Source: Muscardinus avellanarius (taxonomy: Eukaryota; Chordata; Mammalia; Rodentia; Gliridae). From it: DNA of 64,000 nucleotides. The stretch lies in NCBI GenBank assembly GCA_963383645.1, contig OY726560.1, positions 27,106,300-27,170,299 on the forward strand, given 5' to 3'. A model generated the notes under the pieces. It did not search any database and was not told the DNA's origin. It saw only the letters and a list, made by a program, of their open reading frames with translations. Shown piece after piece: positions 12,695 to 21,990 of this stretch (its first letter is position 1; every line of letters starts with the position of its first letter). The translations under genes were made by a program, and so were the position numbers.

Positions 12695-14334
12695 CTTTTC
12701 TTTTGTCCTATTGTTTTATTTTTTGGGTATTTTTCACTCACTCTCTGACCCCCACTCCATGATATCCAGTTATTCTGAATCCAACTCAAGCTTCTAACCT
12801 AAACGTTTATCATCTTTCTTCTACACTAGAATTGGCACTGAGAAACTGTACCACAAATCAAACACAATGAATATAGAGTATTAAATTGATGTCAAGTATC
12901 AGGAAGAAATTCCAAATTGAAATATATATTTATAAACTGTTATCTCTCAATTATCTATCAAATATACAACTTAGAAATGAATTATATCAGAGAGGGTAAA
13001 AGTGCCATTCTCATTCCAAGAAAAGAGGTTTCACTCCAGTTTGGCTAACACAGTCTAGCATATATGAGTATTTATTTTAAATTTATAGAAAAATTTTTGT
13101 TTTATCAACTGAATTGTTATTTCCCAAACAGAAAGAAATAAGTTCCATGCACATTGTATCCCTAATTTCTAGGTAGTTTTTCACAGATACAAATAAAGCT
13201 TATTATGTAGCTGATGTGAGCAAGACACAATTCTAGGCAATTATTTATTATCTATATACAATCAGAAAATACTTAATAACCATAAATATCAACACAACCA
13301 CATATTTGTATACTGCATTTAAGAATTTATTTCAGATTCTGTTTGATGTTACCTTTCAGTGTGATATTTAATTAACATTAACAATATTTATTTTATAAAG
13401 GACTGCATCACATTAAACACTGTATTCTCAGGATAATGAAAGTTCAGTACCATTATTAAATTTAAAAGATTTATTTTCCAAATATTTGGATTACGGCTTA
13501 CCTATTCAGGTAAGTAACAATTGAACTGAACCATGAGTCATAGAAGTGAATGGTAATAAAATTTGGGAGGCAAAGAGTAAATTCATAGGACATGTACAAA
13601 AGTCTTCTGGAAGGACACATTTGTGAAACTTAAGAACATGACAATACATCAAAAATAAATTTATATAATCCATTTCTATCCATTTTCTGATTGGTTTTCA
13701 GTTTTTTGGGTAAAAAAACAGTAAACTTAGAAAGTTAATAAAATATTTAATAATGCTTGGCATAAATAATTTTCACTTAGTTAACATTTCTTTATAAATC
13801 ATGTATTATTGGTTATTTTATAGATGTGTATATAACCCTGACTTAATATCTATGTAATACATTTATTTTCTTAAGTCTACCTAAAGAAATTGATAAATGA
13901 ATTTTCTATTTATACATGGAGTTATGATTTTTATATCTTTTGAAAAGATAGTTGGGCTCATTATGATAACAAATGTGTTTTAAACAAATTCATATATAAT
14001 AAAAGGACTTAAAATTAATTATTATCTAGAATGCTTCAAATCAAATGCCTCAACTTTTTCCTTTGTGTCATACAATGAACTCCAAAGAGCAAAAAAAGTA
14101 ATACTTGTATTTTAAAACTGCAAATTAGCTGATTCGAAGTGTTTCATAACATTACGTTTCTCGATTCTTATTAGAGTAATCTGCTTGACTTAGAACTTTA
14201 GTCATGTAGTTATATATTACTAAGATTTGGCCATTTTCTTTGATATTTGCTAGCATAATTTGCTAAAAATTTTATAGTATAATAATGACTAAATGTTAAG
14301 ATGAAAAATGATATTATGATTGGGAGAGATTAGC
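12692..14334. other. Unannotated AT-rich interval
   Basis: No gene or clear repeat was seen on either strand. Confidence 0.4.
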
Positions 14335-14545
14335 CATTTACAGAAAGTGAAAAGTTATATGTTTTCTCTCATATCTTGAAGCTAGAGAGTAATTAGGATA
14401 CAAAAGAGAGTGTACATGATGGATGAAAAACTTCAGCTGAGAAAGAAAAGTGGCTTATGGAGAGCAGGAAGAAGGGTAGACTTGAAGGAAACCCTTCCAC
14501 TGGTATTATGAATCTATAACCTGCAGGATATAATTAGTTCCAAAC
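14335..14545 (+). mobile_element. L1 3' UTR fragment
   Basis: It contains 'tatgttttctctcatatctt' and 'gaaggaaacccttccact', phrases shared with the L1 ends at about 715-870 and 50345-50500. It is followed directly by a CA repeat. Confidence 0.5.
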
Positions 14546-14546
14546 A

Positions 14547-14547
14547 C

Positions 14548-14594
<47 letters not shown>
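14547..14594. repeat. (CA)n microsatellite
   Basis: A pure CA run of about 24 copies. Confidence 0.95.
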
Positions 14595-14596
<2 letters not shown>

Positions 14597-14652
14597 CTAA
14601 AACAGGCTTAATTGTTAACTCTGAAATATTTGGACTCTAAAAGAAGTATTTT

Positions 14653-14842
14653 AGCCGGGCGTGGTAGTGCACGCTTGTAATCCCCGCGCTTGGGAGGCGG
14701 AGACAGGAGGATCGCGCAGGTTCGAAGCCAGCTGCGCGCGCTGGTTTAGGAGACCCTGTTTCCAAAATGAAAATGTAAAAATAGGTCTGGGAGTGTAGCC
14801 CGGAGGTAGAAGGGCTTCCAGGAACCCCAGTACCGCAAAAAA

Positions 14843-14882
<40 letters not shown>
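14653..14882 (+). mobile_element. SINE family B with 15-bp TSD and (AAAT)n tail
   Basis: A full copy: 'gccgggcgtggtagtgcac' left arm, linker, and right arm 'gtctgggagtgtagcccgga', ending in about 12 AAAT repeats (14837-14882). The direct repeat 'taaaagaagtatttt' lies at 14638-14652 and 14883-14897. Confidence 0.93.
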
Positions 14883-14885
<3 letters not shown>

Positions 14886-15019
14886 AAGAAGTATTTTGGT
14901 CTCAAAGGCCTACATTTAGCAGAATAAACTTTATTTTATTATAAATTTTATAAATTCATAACTGATAATTATTTTGTTTTTGAGGTTTAAATTGAACTTA
15001 TTTTATCCTATTTCTTCAT

Positions 15020-15117
15020 ATTTTATTAGTACATTATATTTTCACATCATTAGTAGAGCTTATAATGATAGTGACATATATACACACAGTACTTTGTAGG
15101 TTTTGCCCCAGCTCTAC
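15020..15117 (-). mobile_element. 3' end of a minus-strand L1 split by the provirus
   Basis: Read on the minus strand, this stretch ends with a short A-rich tail and contains a C-rich segment ('gccccagctctacccc') equivalent to the G-rich L1 3' UTR. The same C-rich tract resumes after the provirus at 23254 ('ttctctccttccccg'). Confidence 0.5.
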
Positions 15118-15123
15118 CCCCAC
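15118..15123. repeat. Provirus target-site duplication, left copy
   Basis: The six bases CCCCAC directly precede the 5' LTR and recur at 23248-23253 directly after the 3' LTR. Confidence 0.93.
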
Positions 15124-15542
15124 TGTTGGGGCCCACTCGGCTGGACCGAGATGGCACCCAGGCTTGTTGCCAGTGTGGATTCAAGATGGCGCCTAGGCTT
15201 GCAGTCAAGTCATGAGACTCACAAGATGGACGTCTCCTTGAGCATGCGCAGTGTGCCATGCTACGTGCCTACAGAATGATCAGTGACGCCTACCACCAGC
15301 CTGCCTATGAGAAAGTCAGAAGTGTGCATGCCCTAACTGTGAAAGCTTGGGGTTGGTAGGAAATAGAAGGAGGGATTATGATGCTGATATATATTGTGTA
15401 CGCATTGTCAGACATATGAGAGAGAGAAGAGACATATTAAGAGACATGTTAAGGATCCATTAAAGAAGAATTCATATTTCAGCTGAAAAGGTGTCTGTGT
15501 CGTTCTCTAAGCCCCTGCGGGTCGGAGTCTTGGGGGACGATA
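15124..15542 (+). repeat. 5' LTR (419 bp)
   Basis: It starts TGTTGGGGCC and ends GACGATA, so the outer dinucleotides are TG and TA rather than TG and CA. U3 has three 'agatgg' boxes, near 15149, 15185 and 15233, resembling YY1-type sites. A TATATAT stretch at 15388-15394 is the best TATA candidate, and ATTAAA at 15459-15464 is a probable poly(A) signal in R. It differs from the 3' LTR at 15148 (G versus A) and 15170 (C versus T). It would drive transcription of the provirus; the exact U3/R/U5 borders cannot be fixed from sequence alone. Confidence 0.95.
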
Positions 15543-15544
15543 AG

Positions 15545-15562
15545 TGGCGCCGAAACCCGGGA
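15545..15562 (+). promoter_or_regulatory. Primer-binding site, tRNA-Phe-like
   Basis: The 18 nt TGGCGCCGAAACCCGGGA begin 2 nt after the LTR. They match the complement of the mammalian tRNA-Phe 3' end at 17 of 18 positions; the exception is the fourth base (C instead of T), opposite the tRNA discriminator base. The first seven bases also fit tRNA-Lys sites. Priming by tRNA-Phe is the best inference and is shared with IAP elements. Confidence 0.85.
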
Positions 15563-15589
15563 AAAAGAAAAACAACGTAACAAACAGTT

Positions 15590-15600
15590 TGCAGGTAAGC
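15590..15600 (+). promoter_or_regulatory. Candidate major splice donor
   Basis: CAG|GTAAGC, with the intron beginning at 15595, is a near-perfect donor in the leader between PBS and gag, where retroviruses place the donor for env mRNA. The matching acceptor candidate ends at 20909. Confidence 0.75.
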
Positions 15601-15610
15601 AACTAAATAA

Positions 15611-15850
15611 GATAAAGCTCGCGGATAAGTGAGGCTCGCGGATAAGCGAGGGAAATAAGATAAAGCTCGCGGATAAGCGAGGCTCGCGGATAAGCGAGGG
15701 ACATAAGATAAAACTCATGGATGAGCGAGGCTCGCGGATAAGCGAGGGATAGCTGTCAAAAGTTCGGATGTGATTCCAACGATAAGCTCGCGGTAAATGC
15801 GACGATAAGCTCGCGGTAAATGCGACGATAAGTTCGGAGGTAAATCCGAC
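15611..15850 (+). repeat. Tandem hairpin array in the proviral leader
   Basis: There are three 48-bp direct repeats (15611-15658, 15659-15706, 15707-15754; the third diverged). Each holds two small inverted repeats of the form CTCGC-GGATAA-GCGAG (for example 15635-15650, 15666-15681, 15683-15698, 15731-15746). Then come two identical 23-bp units (15781-15803, 15804-15826) and a related 24-bp unit (15827-15850). In the last unit the stem bases have changed on both sides while pairing is kept (TCGGA/TCCGA instead of CGC/GCG). The position between donor and gag is where retroviral packaging and dimerisation signals lie. That function is inference. Confidence 0.85.
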
Positions 15851-15890
15851 GATAAGGGGTGTAGGAGTTTATAACAAAGTAAAATTTATC

Positions 15891-17647
15891 ATGGGGTCTA
15901 AGGTTGCTACCATGAAGGTGAAAGAGGCTCTTTGTAACATTCTGTCTAAGGGAGGAGTGAAAGTGAAAGCAGCCACTTTAGAAAATTTTCTTAGCACAAT
16001 TAAAGCAGTAGCCCCATGGTTTCTGGAAGAAGGATATGTGAATATTTCTCAATGGAAGCGCCTCGGTCAGGATCTTCTTAAGGCCGATGCCGAAGGGGCT
16101 CTCCCACCTGGGACATTGGCTATTTGGAGTTTAATTAAAGCATGCCTGGCAGATAAAACAGGAAGGTATAGTCAAGTTCTGGCTGAAGGCTCTAATGCTT
16201 TAGAGGAAGCAAAAGAAGAGATTTCAGAGCAAGGTCAGCAGGCAGATTCTCACAGGGACGAGGAGTCCTCTGAAAGCAGCTCCTCAGATTCCTCCGAGGA
16301 ACAAGAGGCATGGCCTGTTCCGCCAGAGAGAGATAAGGAGGAAGAAGCCTTGTTAGAATCTTGGCGCAGGTTCCAAATGTCTTGTCACAGTAAAAAGAAA
16401 CATCCTGAACCTTCTGCTCCTCCCCCTCCCTCTCCTAGCCCGCCACCATATCTTACTGAGAAAGGAAAGTCTGCTAGGCGGAAGACATCTGAGGCTAGTC
16501 CGTGGACAGAGATTTTGCCTACGCCAGGAGCATTTCCTGTGTTTCTTGACCAGAATCAGCAAAGGTATCATGAGCCATTAGATTGGAAGGTTGTTCAAAG
16601 ATTAAAAGAAGCTGTGTCCACATATGGAGTGCAGGCTTCATTTATCCTGTCACTGGTAGAATCCTTTGAAAGATACTCCATGACTCCAAGTGATTGGACA
16701 AATTTGTGCAGGGCTGTATTGTCTGGTGGAGCCTATCTTAATTGGAAGTCAGCCTATATAGAATATTGCTCTGACCAAGCTCGTATTAACGCTCAGACAG
16801 GGCAACCTGCCTGGAATCTGGATATGCTTATGGGACAAGGACAATTTGCTAATAATCAAAATGGGTACCCACAGCAGGTGTATGGGCAAATTAATCAAGC
16901 AGCATTAAGGGCATGGAGGATGTTATCAGGGATAGGTAATTTAGGAGCCAGTCTGTCGAAAGTTACTCAAGGACCCAATGAGCCTTTTGCTGATTTTTTA
17001 TCACGGCTTGTGGAAACTGCTTCTCGGGTTTTCCCTGATGTGGACGCTGCCATGCCATTGATTAAACAGCTAGCTTATGAGCAAGCCAATAAGCCTTGTC
17101 GGGATGCAATACGTCCCTATAAAAATAAGGGCCTAGAAATATGGCTCAAGGTATGCAGAGACATAACTGATTCTGTCGCACAAGGACAAGCCATAGCTGC
17201 TGCCATGGTTGCTGGGTTGCAGGGCAAGCCTTATAATCAAAAGCAGAGGGGCAGTTCAGGGAATTGTTTCGATGTGGTCAACCAGGACACTTAAAAAGAG
17301 ATTGTATACAGACTAATTCTGGAGCATCTTACACCCAGGCCCAGAAGATTCCCAATTTGTGTCCTCGATGTAGAAAAGGCAACCATTGGGCTGTAAAGTG
17401 CAGATCTCGATGGGATGTAGATGGAAAGCCTCTTCCTCCACCACAATCAAATGCTAGGACAAAAAACGGGCAGAGGGGCCCTGTGCCTCAGGGCCCTCAA
17501 ATGTATGGGGCAATTCAACAGGAGACAGGGAACGCAGGACCACAGATGAGGCAGGTGCCTCGATTTCAGCAGCCTCTCCTACCATACGGAGAGCAACCCC
17601 AGGGAGTGCAGGATTGGACGTCTGTGCCACCGCCCGACTCATATTAA
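15891..17647 (+). pseudogene. gag: gag (MA-CA-NC), frameshifted in NC
   Basis: Gag is the structural polyprotein that assembles the particle. The ATG at 15891 opens a 467-codon frame that begins Met-Gly, as needed for myristoylation, although position 6 is Ala rather than Ser/Thr. The matrix region covers about residues 1-100. A Ser/Glu-rich acidic linker follows, then a proline-rich stretch with a PPPY late-domain motif (residues 184-187, 16440-16451). Capsid starts near residue 215, with a major homology region near residues 360-380. The frame breaks at 17265-17270, inside the first CCHC zinc knuckle: its first Cys is in the starting frame and the remaining residues are in the frame running to the stop at 17645-17647. 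That second frame holds the rest of knuckle one and a complete second knuckle (CPRCRKGNHWAVKC). The net change is equivalent to loss of one base, so full Gag with NC cannot be made. Confidence 0.93.
17461..17498 (+). promoter_or_regulatory. gag/pro -1 ribosomal frameshift signal
   Basis: The heptamer AAAAAAC (17461-17467) is phased as A|AAA|AAC in the gag-NC frame. A 5-nt spacer follows, then a GC-rich stem: 17473-17483 pairs with 17489-17498 (about 10 bp with one bulged G, loop TGCCT). The -1 frame is open from here to 18444. AAAAAAC is a known betaretroviral slip sequence. A pseudoknot using downstream bases is possible but was not evaluated. Confidence 0.85.
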
Positions 17648-18447
17648 CCCCTGAAATGGGAGTTCAAAAAGTAGATTCAGATTGTCATGGACCCCTTCCT
17701 TCTAATACTGTAGGACTGCTTCTAGGCCGAAGTTCCACTACCTTATCGGGTCTAGTGGTGCATCCAGGAGTTATTGACCAGGACTATACAGGCAATGTGA
17801 AAATATTAGTTTCCTCCCCTCGTGGGATTTCTGTTATAAATAATGGAGACCAAATTGCTCAGATAATTCTGTTGCCTAGTAAACATTCTCTTTTTCCTAG
17901 TCAAAGACAGGCAAGAAAAGATAAGTGCTTTGGTTCTACAGGTCCTCCTGGAGCATGGCTCACCATGGACATGGGGTCACGTCCCATGTGTCAGCTCACC
18001 ATACAGGGAATCTCTTTTTGGGGTCTCTTGGACTCAGGTGCAGACCGTAGTATCATTAGATTATCTGAATGGCCAAAAGATTGGGGATTACAACAGACAG
18101 ATCAATTACTTAAGGGGTTAGGATATGCAAATAGTCCAAGCTGTAGTGCTGTTCACCTTAATTGGATAGATCAAGAAGGTCATTCAGGGACATTCCAACC
18201 TTTTGTCCTGGAGCTTCCTGTATCCTTGTGGGGACGAGATGTACTGCAGCAAATGGGAGTAAAATTGACTACTGAATCTGTATATAGCCATCAAAGTCAA
18301 CAACTTATGCACAATGCAGGCTATTCAGGGACAGGTGGGCTTGGCCGATTTGAACAAGGTCGAAAGTCCCCTGTTCCCATAATGGGAAGAAATAATCCCA
18401 AAGATAAAAGAGGACTGGGTTTTTCTATGGGGCCACTGAACAATTAA
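17461..18447 (+). CDS. pro: pro frame: dUTPase-protease with G-patch
   Basis: This frame has no start of its own; ribosomes would enter by slipping at 17461-17467, and it stays open to TAA at 18445-18447. The first half is a dUTPase, which hydrolyses dUTP: see '[19 protein letters not shown]' and '[13 protein letters not shown]', and near its end 'CFGSTG', a plausible remnant of the glycine-rich fifth motif. The second half is the aspartic protease that matures Gag and Pol. Its active-site motif is LLDSGAD (Asp codon 18031-18033), Ser replacing the more usual Thr, and 'GRDVL' lies near the C-terminal conserved part. A Gly-rich G-patch follows (about 18319-18420), as in other betaretroviruses. 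This is the only proviral frame with no lesion I can see, but it depends on the broken gag upstream. Confidence 0.88.
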   Translation, partial: KKRAEGPCASGPSNVWGNSTGDRERRTTDEAGASISAASPTIRRATPGSAGLDVCATARLILTPEMGVQKVDSDCHGPLPSNTVGLLLGRSSTTLSGLVVHPGVIDQDYTGNVKILVSSPRGISVINNGDQIAQIILLPSKHSLFPSQRQARKDKCFGSTGPPGAWLTMDMGSRPMCQLTIQGISFWGLLDSGADRSIIRLSEWPKDWGLQQTDQLLKGLGYANSPSCSAVHLNWIDQEGHSGTFQPFVLELPVSLWGRDVLQQMGVKLTTESVYSHQSQQLMHNAGYSGTGGLGRFEQGRKSPVPIMGRNNPKDKRGLGFSMGPLNN

Positions 18448-18495
18448 AGATTAAATGGAAAACAAATGTGCCAGTGTGGGTCTCTCAGTGGCCCC
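18417..18495 (+). promoter_or_regulatory. pro/pol -1 ribosomal frameshift signal
   Basis: GGGTTTT (18417-18423) is phased G|GGT|TTT in the pro frame and fits the X XXY YYZ rule. After a 5-nt spacer (18424-18428), 18429-18439 (GGGGCCACTGA) is perfectly complementary to 18485-18495, giving an 11-bp stem with a 45-nt loop. The -1 frame then runs into RT. The loop is long enough to hold a pseudoknot. Confidence 0.82.
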
Positions 18496-21035
18496 TTCCT
18501 AAAGAAAAAGTTCAAGCAGCCCACGAACTGGTACAAGAGCAGTTATTGGCAGGACATTTACAGTCCTCCACATCTCCATGGAATACACCTATTTTTGTTA
18601 TTAAAAAGAAATCAGGTAAATGGAGATTGTTACATGATCTCTGAGCAGTAAATAATAGTATGGAGATCATGGGACCAGTGCAATTAGGGTTACCAGTTAT
18701 ATCGGCCCTCCCTGCCAATTGGCCCACTGTTGTGTTGGACATCAAAGATTGCTTCTTCTCTATTCCACTGCATCCTTCAGATACCCCTCGATTTGCTTTT
18801 ACTATACCCTCCATTAATCATCAGCAAGTGGATCAAAGATATGAATGGACAGTACTACCACAGGGTATGGCTAATAGTCCCACATTGTGCCAAATATATG
18901 TAGATAAAGCTCTACAATCTATTAGAAGAGAATTTGCCTCTTCCATGATTTATCATTATATGGATGATATTTTATTATGTGCTAAAACCCCAGAAATTTT
19001 GGATGATATGCTTATAAAAACTATATTATGTCTTAAACAATGGAATTTAATTATAGCTCCAGAGAAAATACAACAAAGAAATGTTAAACAATATCTTGGC
19101 ACCAAATTAGAAGATACTATTATTCGTCCTCTTAAGGTTAGCTTGAGGGTGGACAATTTACAAACTTTAAATGATTTCCAAAAACTTTTAGGAGATATAA
19201 ATTGGATTCGACCATATTGCAGGCTTAGTAATGCTGACCTTAAACCTTTGTTTGATTTGCTAAAAGGGGATTCAGATTTATTTTCTTCACGATCTTTAAC
19301 ACCTGAGGCACGAGCATGTATTCAACTCGTAGAGAAAAGATTATCTGAAGCACAAGTGGATCGTATAGATTATCAGAAAAAATTGCTGTTATGTATTCTT
19401 ACCACAGATCTCACACCCACTGGAGTGTTGTGGCAAGAGGGTCCCATAATGTGGATACACCTCCCTCATTCTCCTAAAAAAGTGTTGCCATGGTATCCAG
19501 CCTGTGTTGCACAAATAATTATTAAGGCACTAAAGGCAATTTTGACTGCATTTGGGATTCAGCCTGATCTTATCATCACTCCATATACTAAAGAACAGCT
19601 TGCCACTCTAGCTGCCACCAATTCTGACTGGGCCATTGTTCATGTGATGGCTACAGGACAATTTGATAATCATTATCCACAACATCCATGGCTCAGGTTT
19701 GTTTTGGCTCATCCTATTATTTTTCCTAAAATAACTCGATCTGCACCGATTGCTGGAGCGCCAAATATTTTTACAGATGGATCCAAAGGAGGTATGGGCG
19801 TGATATTCAAAGAAGGCTCGGATCCACAAACTTTTCTTTTTCCCCATTCATCAGCACAGGCAGTAGAGATTTTGACAGTGATTCAAGTATTTATGCTCTA
19901 TGATTCCACTCCATTCAACTTAATTTCAGATAGCTTATATGTGGTACAAGCACTTAATAGCCTTGAATGTGTGGGACATATTAAGGGACAATCTACTATT
20001 CTTTTATTATTGGCTAAGTTACAACAATATATTTGGAACCGAAAATGTTCCTTCTATGCAACCCATATACGAGCTCATTCAGGACTTCCTGGACCGCTTG
20101 CTGAAGGCAATGCTATTGCAGATTTTCATACTCGAACTGTACTTATTTTTTCAAATGAAGACAAAGTTTTACAGGCTCAAGAATTTCACAATAAATTTCA
20201 TGTAAATTCCCAAATGCTAAGACTAAAATTTAAAATCACTAAAGAACAAGCTCGGCGCATTGTATTACAATGCAAAAATTGTTTGACATTATTGCCACAG
20301 CCTACTACAGGAGTAAATCCTCGAGGTTTGCGACCTCTTCACCTATGGCAAATGGATGTCACGCATGTTCTTGAATTTGGCTCTCTTAAATATGTACATG
20401 TGTCTGTGGATACATGTTCTGGAGTTAACTTTGCCTCTGCTCATACTGGAGAAAAGGCCCAACATGTAATTTCCCATTGTCTGCAAGCTTTTGCTGCCTG
20501 GGGCATCCCTCACCAAATTAAAACTGATAATGGACCTGCTTATGTTTCTCAAAGATTTTCTCATTTTTGTGCCCAAATGGCTATACAATTAAATCATGGA
20601 TTACCATATAATCCACAGGGCCAAGGCATAGTAGAACGAGCCCATGCCACTATTAAGTCTGCTTTACTAAAACAAAAAGGGGGAATAGGGGCTCAATGGA
20701 GCACACCAAAAGATAAACTAAATCTTATATTATTTATTCTAAATTTTTTAACGTTGGATGCCAATGGACGAACAGCAGCGGAAAGACATTACAGGCCTCA
20801 TGAGCGCTATGCAGGGCAAGCAATGTGGAAAGATATTCTTACAGGAGCATGGAATGGTCTGGATCCAGTGCTAACGTGGGCTCGAGGGTCGGTGTGTGTT
20901 TTCCCACAGGACAAAGACTCGCCAATTTGGGTTCCTGAAAGATTGGTGCGCCATGTACAGGAACCAAGGGAAGATGCCAAGCAACAAATGGATATGGCTA
21001 ACTCTGTTGGTAATGTTCAACATTGGAGTGAGTGA
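18423..21035 (+). pseudogene. pol: pol: reverse transcriptase, RNase H, integrase; one nonsense codon
   Basis: Pol copies the RNA genome and integrates the DNA. From the frameshift site the frame reads through the RT N-terminus to an in-frame TGA at 18642-18644, in the conserved block just after '[11 protein letters not shown]'. It is open again to 21033-21035, with about 790 codons after the stop. RT shows 'LDIKDCFFSIPL', 'LPQGMANSP' and the catalytic YMDD at 18957-18968. RNase H shows 'FTDGS' (Asp 19776), 'VEIL', and 'ISDSLYVV'. Integrase has the HHCC finger (HNKFH ... CKNC), then Asp 20355 (QMDVTH), Asp 20526 (KTDNGPAY) and Glu 20634 (GIVERAH), giving DD35E spacing. The end overlaps env. 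All catalytic residues remain; the lesion seen is the TGA, of the type CpG decay creates. Confidence 0.93.
20893..20910 (+). promoter_or_regulatory. Candidate env splice acceptor
   Basis: A pyrimidine-rich 'tgtgtgttttcccacag' ends at 20909 and is followed by G, shortly upstream of env ATGs at 20953 and 20974. It pairs logically with the leader donor at 15594/15595. Confidence 0.65.
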
Positions 21036-21990
21036 AAAAGATCTTTGGGGAATTATTTCTGCTTTCCCTCTTCCTTTACCTGTGTCCACCACTGCCACCA
21101 TTTTTCCTCGGTTCTTTACGACCTATAGTTCCTTAAATTTGCCATGGATTCCCTTTGATGAAGAAATTAGGCCTTATGCATTCTTTAATATAACTTTAAA
21201 TGGCAGTTTATGCTTTTATGCTAATAAAATTTTGAATGATACCTATAATAGTCCTAATCCATGTGTGCAGTTTTATAATCAAACTATGGGAAAATTTCAG
21301 CCATTTAATGATTCCAGTCCCATAGGAAATGTTACTGTCTTGGAAGGATATGCTCCTTTAGCATTTTCTAGATATGAACATCCTGAAAATAAAACAGCTC
21401 CTTTGCAGCCGCGGTGGGCTCCAAAATGTTATAGCCCACGTAGCTGGCCATTTAAATGGACTGATTGCCAAGACTCTAAGGTAGTCTGGGCCTCTTCAGG
21501 CTATGATTTAAGTTTTTCTCCAGGCATATCTACTATGCGCAATCATACTTGGGCAGGATATAATTATACATATCAAAATCCTATACAGTATAAACTGCCC
21601 AATCCTTTTAATATTTGGCTTCTCTGTGGGATAGCAGGAGGCTGTACTGATATAACAGCTATGTCTATGATTTTAGGGGGAACTGTAAAAAATTGCAGCT
21701 ATTCTCAGAATTTTTCCGATACTTTTGAGGATAGTGTCAAAGTAAGTTGTTCAATGGGACCACAACTCCCGTTTGGACCCACTCCTGTTTGTGTAACTAC
21801 TCCATTTTTTTGGCTTGTTTCTAATAGTTCCTTGGTTAATGATAGTCTAGGTTGTTTTATTGATACCTGTTTTCTAACTTTCTGCTGGAATGCTTCTATG
21901 CACGCTTGGGCAGTAGTAATGCGACTGCCTATAGCAGTCCCTTGGCCAGTAAGAGTGGATGTAAATTCCCTTCCAGTTTTGCTGAACTGA
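20953..21990 (+). pseudogene. env: env surface subunit (SU), ended by a TGA at the cleavage site
   Basis: SU is the receptor-binding half of the envelope glycoprotein. The frame is open further upstream (ATG at 20896), but that ATG would be removed by splicing at 20909, so the first usable ATG is 20953, or 20974. A hydrophobic signal peptide follows ('WIWLTLLVMFNIGVS'). The ectodomain has more than ten N-glycosylation sequons and many Cys, including CX4C and CX3C spacings near its end. The style resembles MMTV/HERV-K-like betaretroviral Env rather than the gammaretrovirus-like Env of type D viruses: I see no CWLC motif. The first codons overlap the end of pol in another frame. A TGA at 21988-21990 lies directly before Glu-Lys-Arg, within the expected furin site, so a secreted SU-like product without a membrane anchor is all this reading frame could give. 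Confidence 0.88.

Noticed and set aside
15050..15718. Minus-strand frames over the 5' LTR and leader
   Set aside because: They come from the LTR and the tandem leader repeats. Both LTRs lack a sense frame resembling a sag-like or accessory protein.
15611..15850. Leader array considered as a CRISPR-like repeat
   Set aside because: Units are directly tandem without unique spacers, and the context is a retroviral leader in a mammalian genome.
16353..16571. Antisense open frame inside gag
   Set aside because: Shadow of the proline-rich gag segment, with no independent support.
19939..20205. 88-codon + strand frame within pol
   Set aside because: Out-of-frame shadow of RNase H/integrase.
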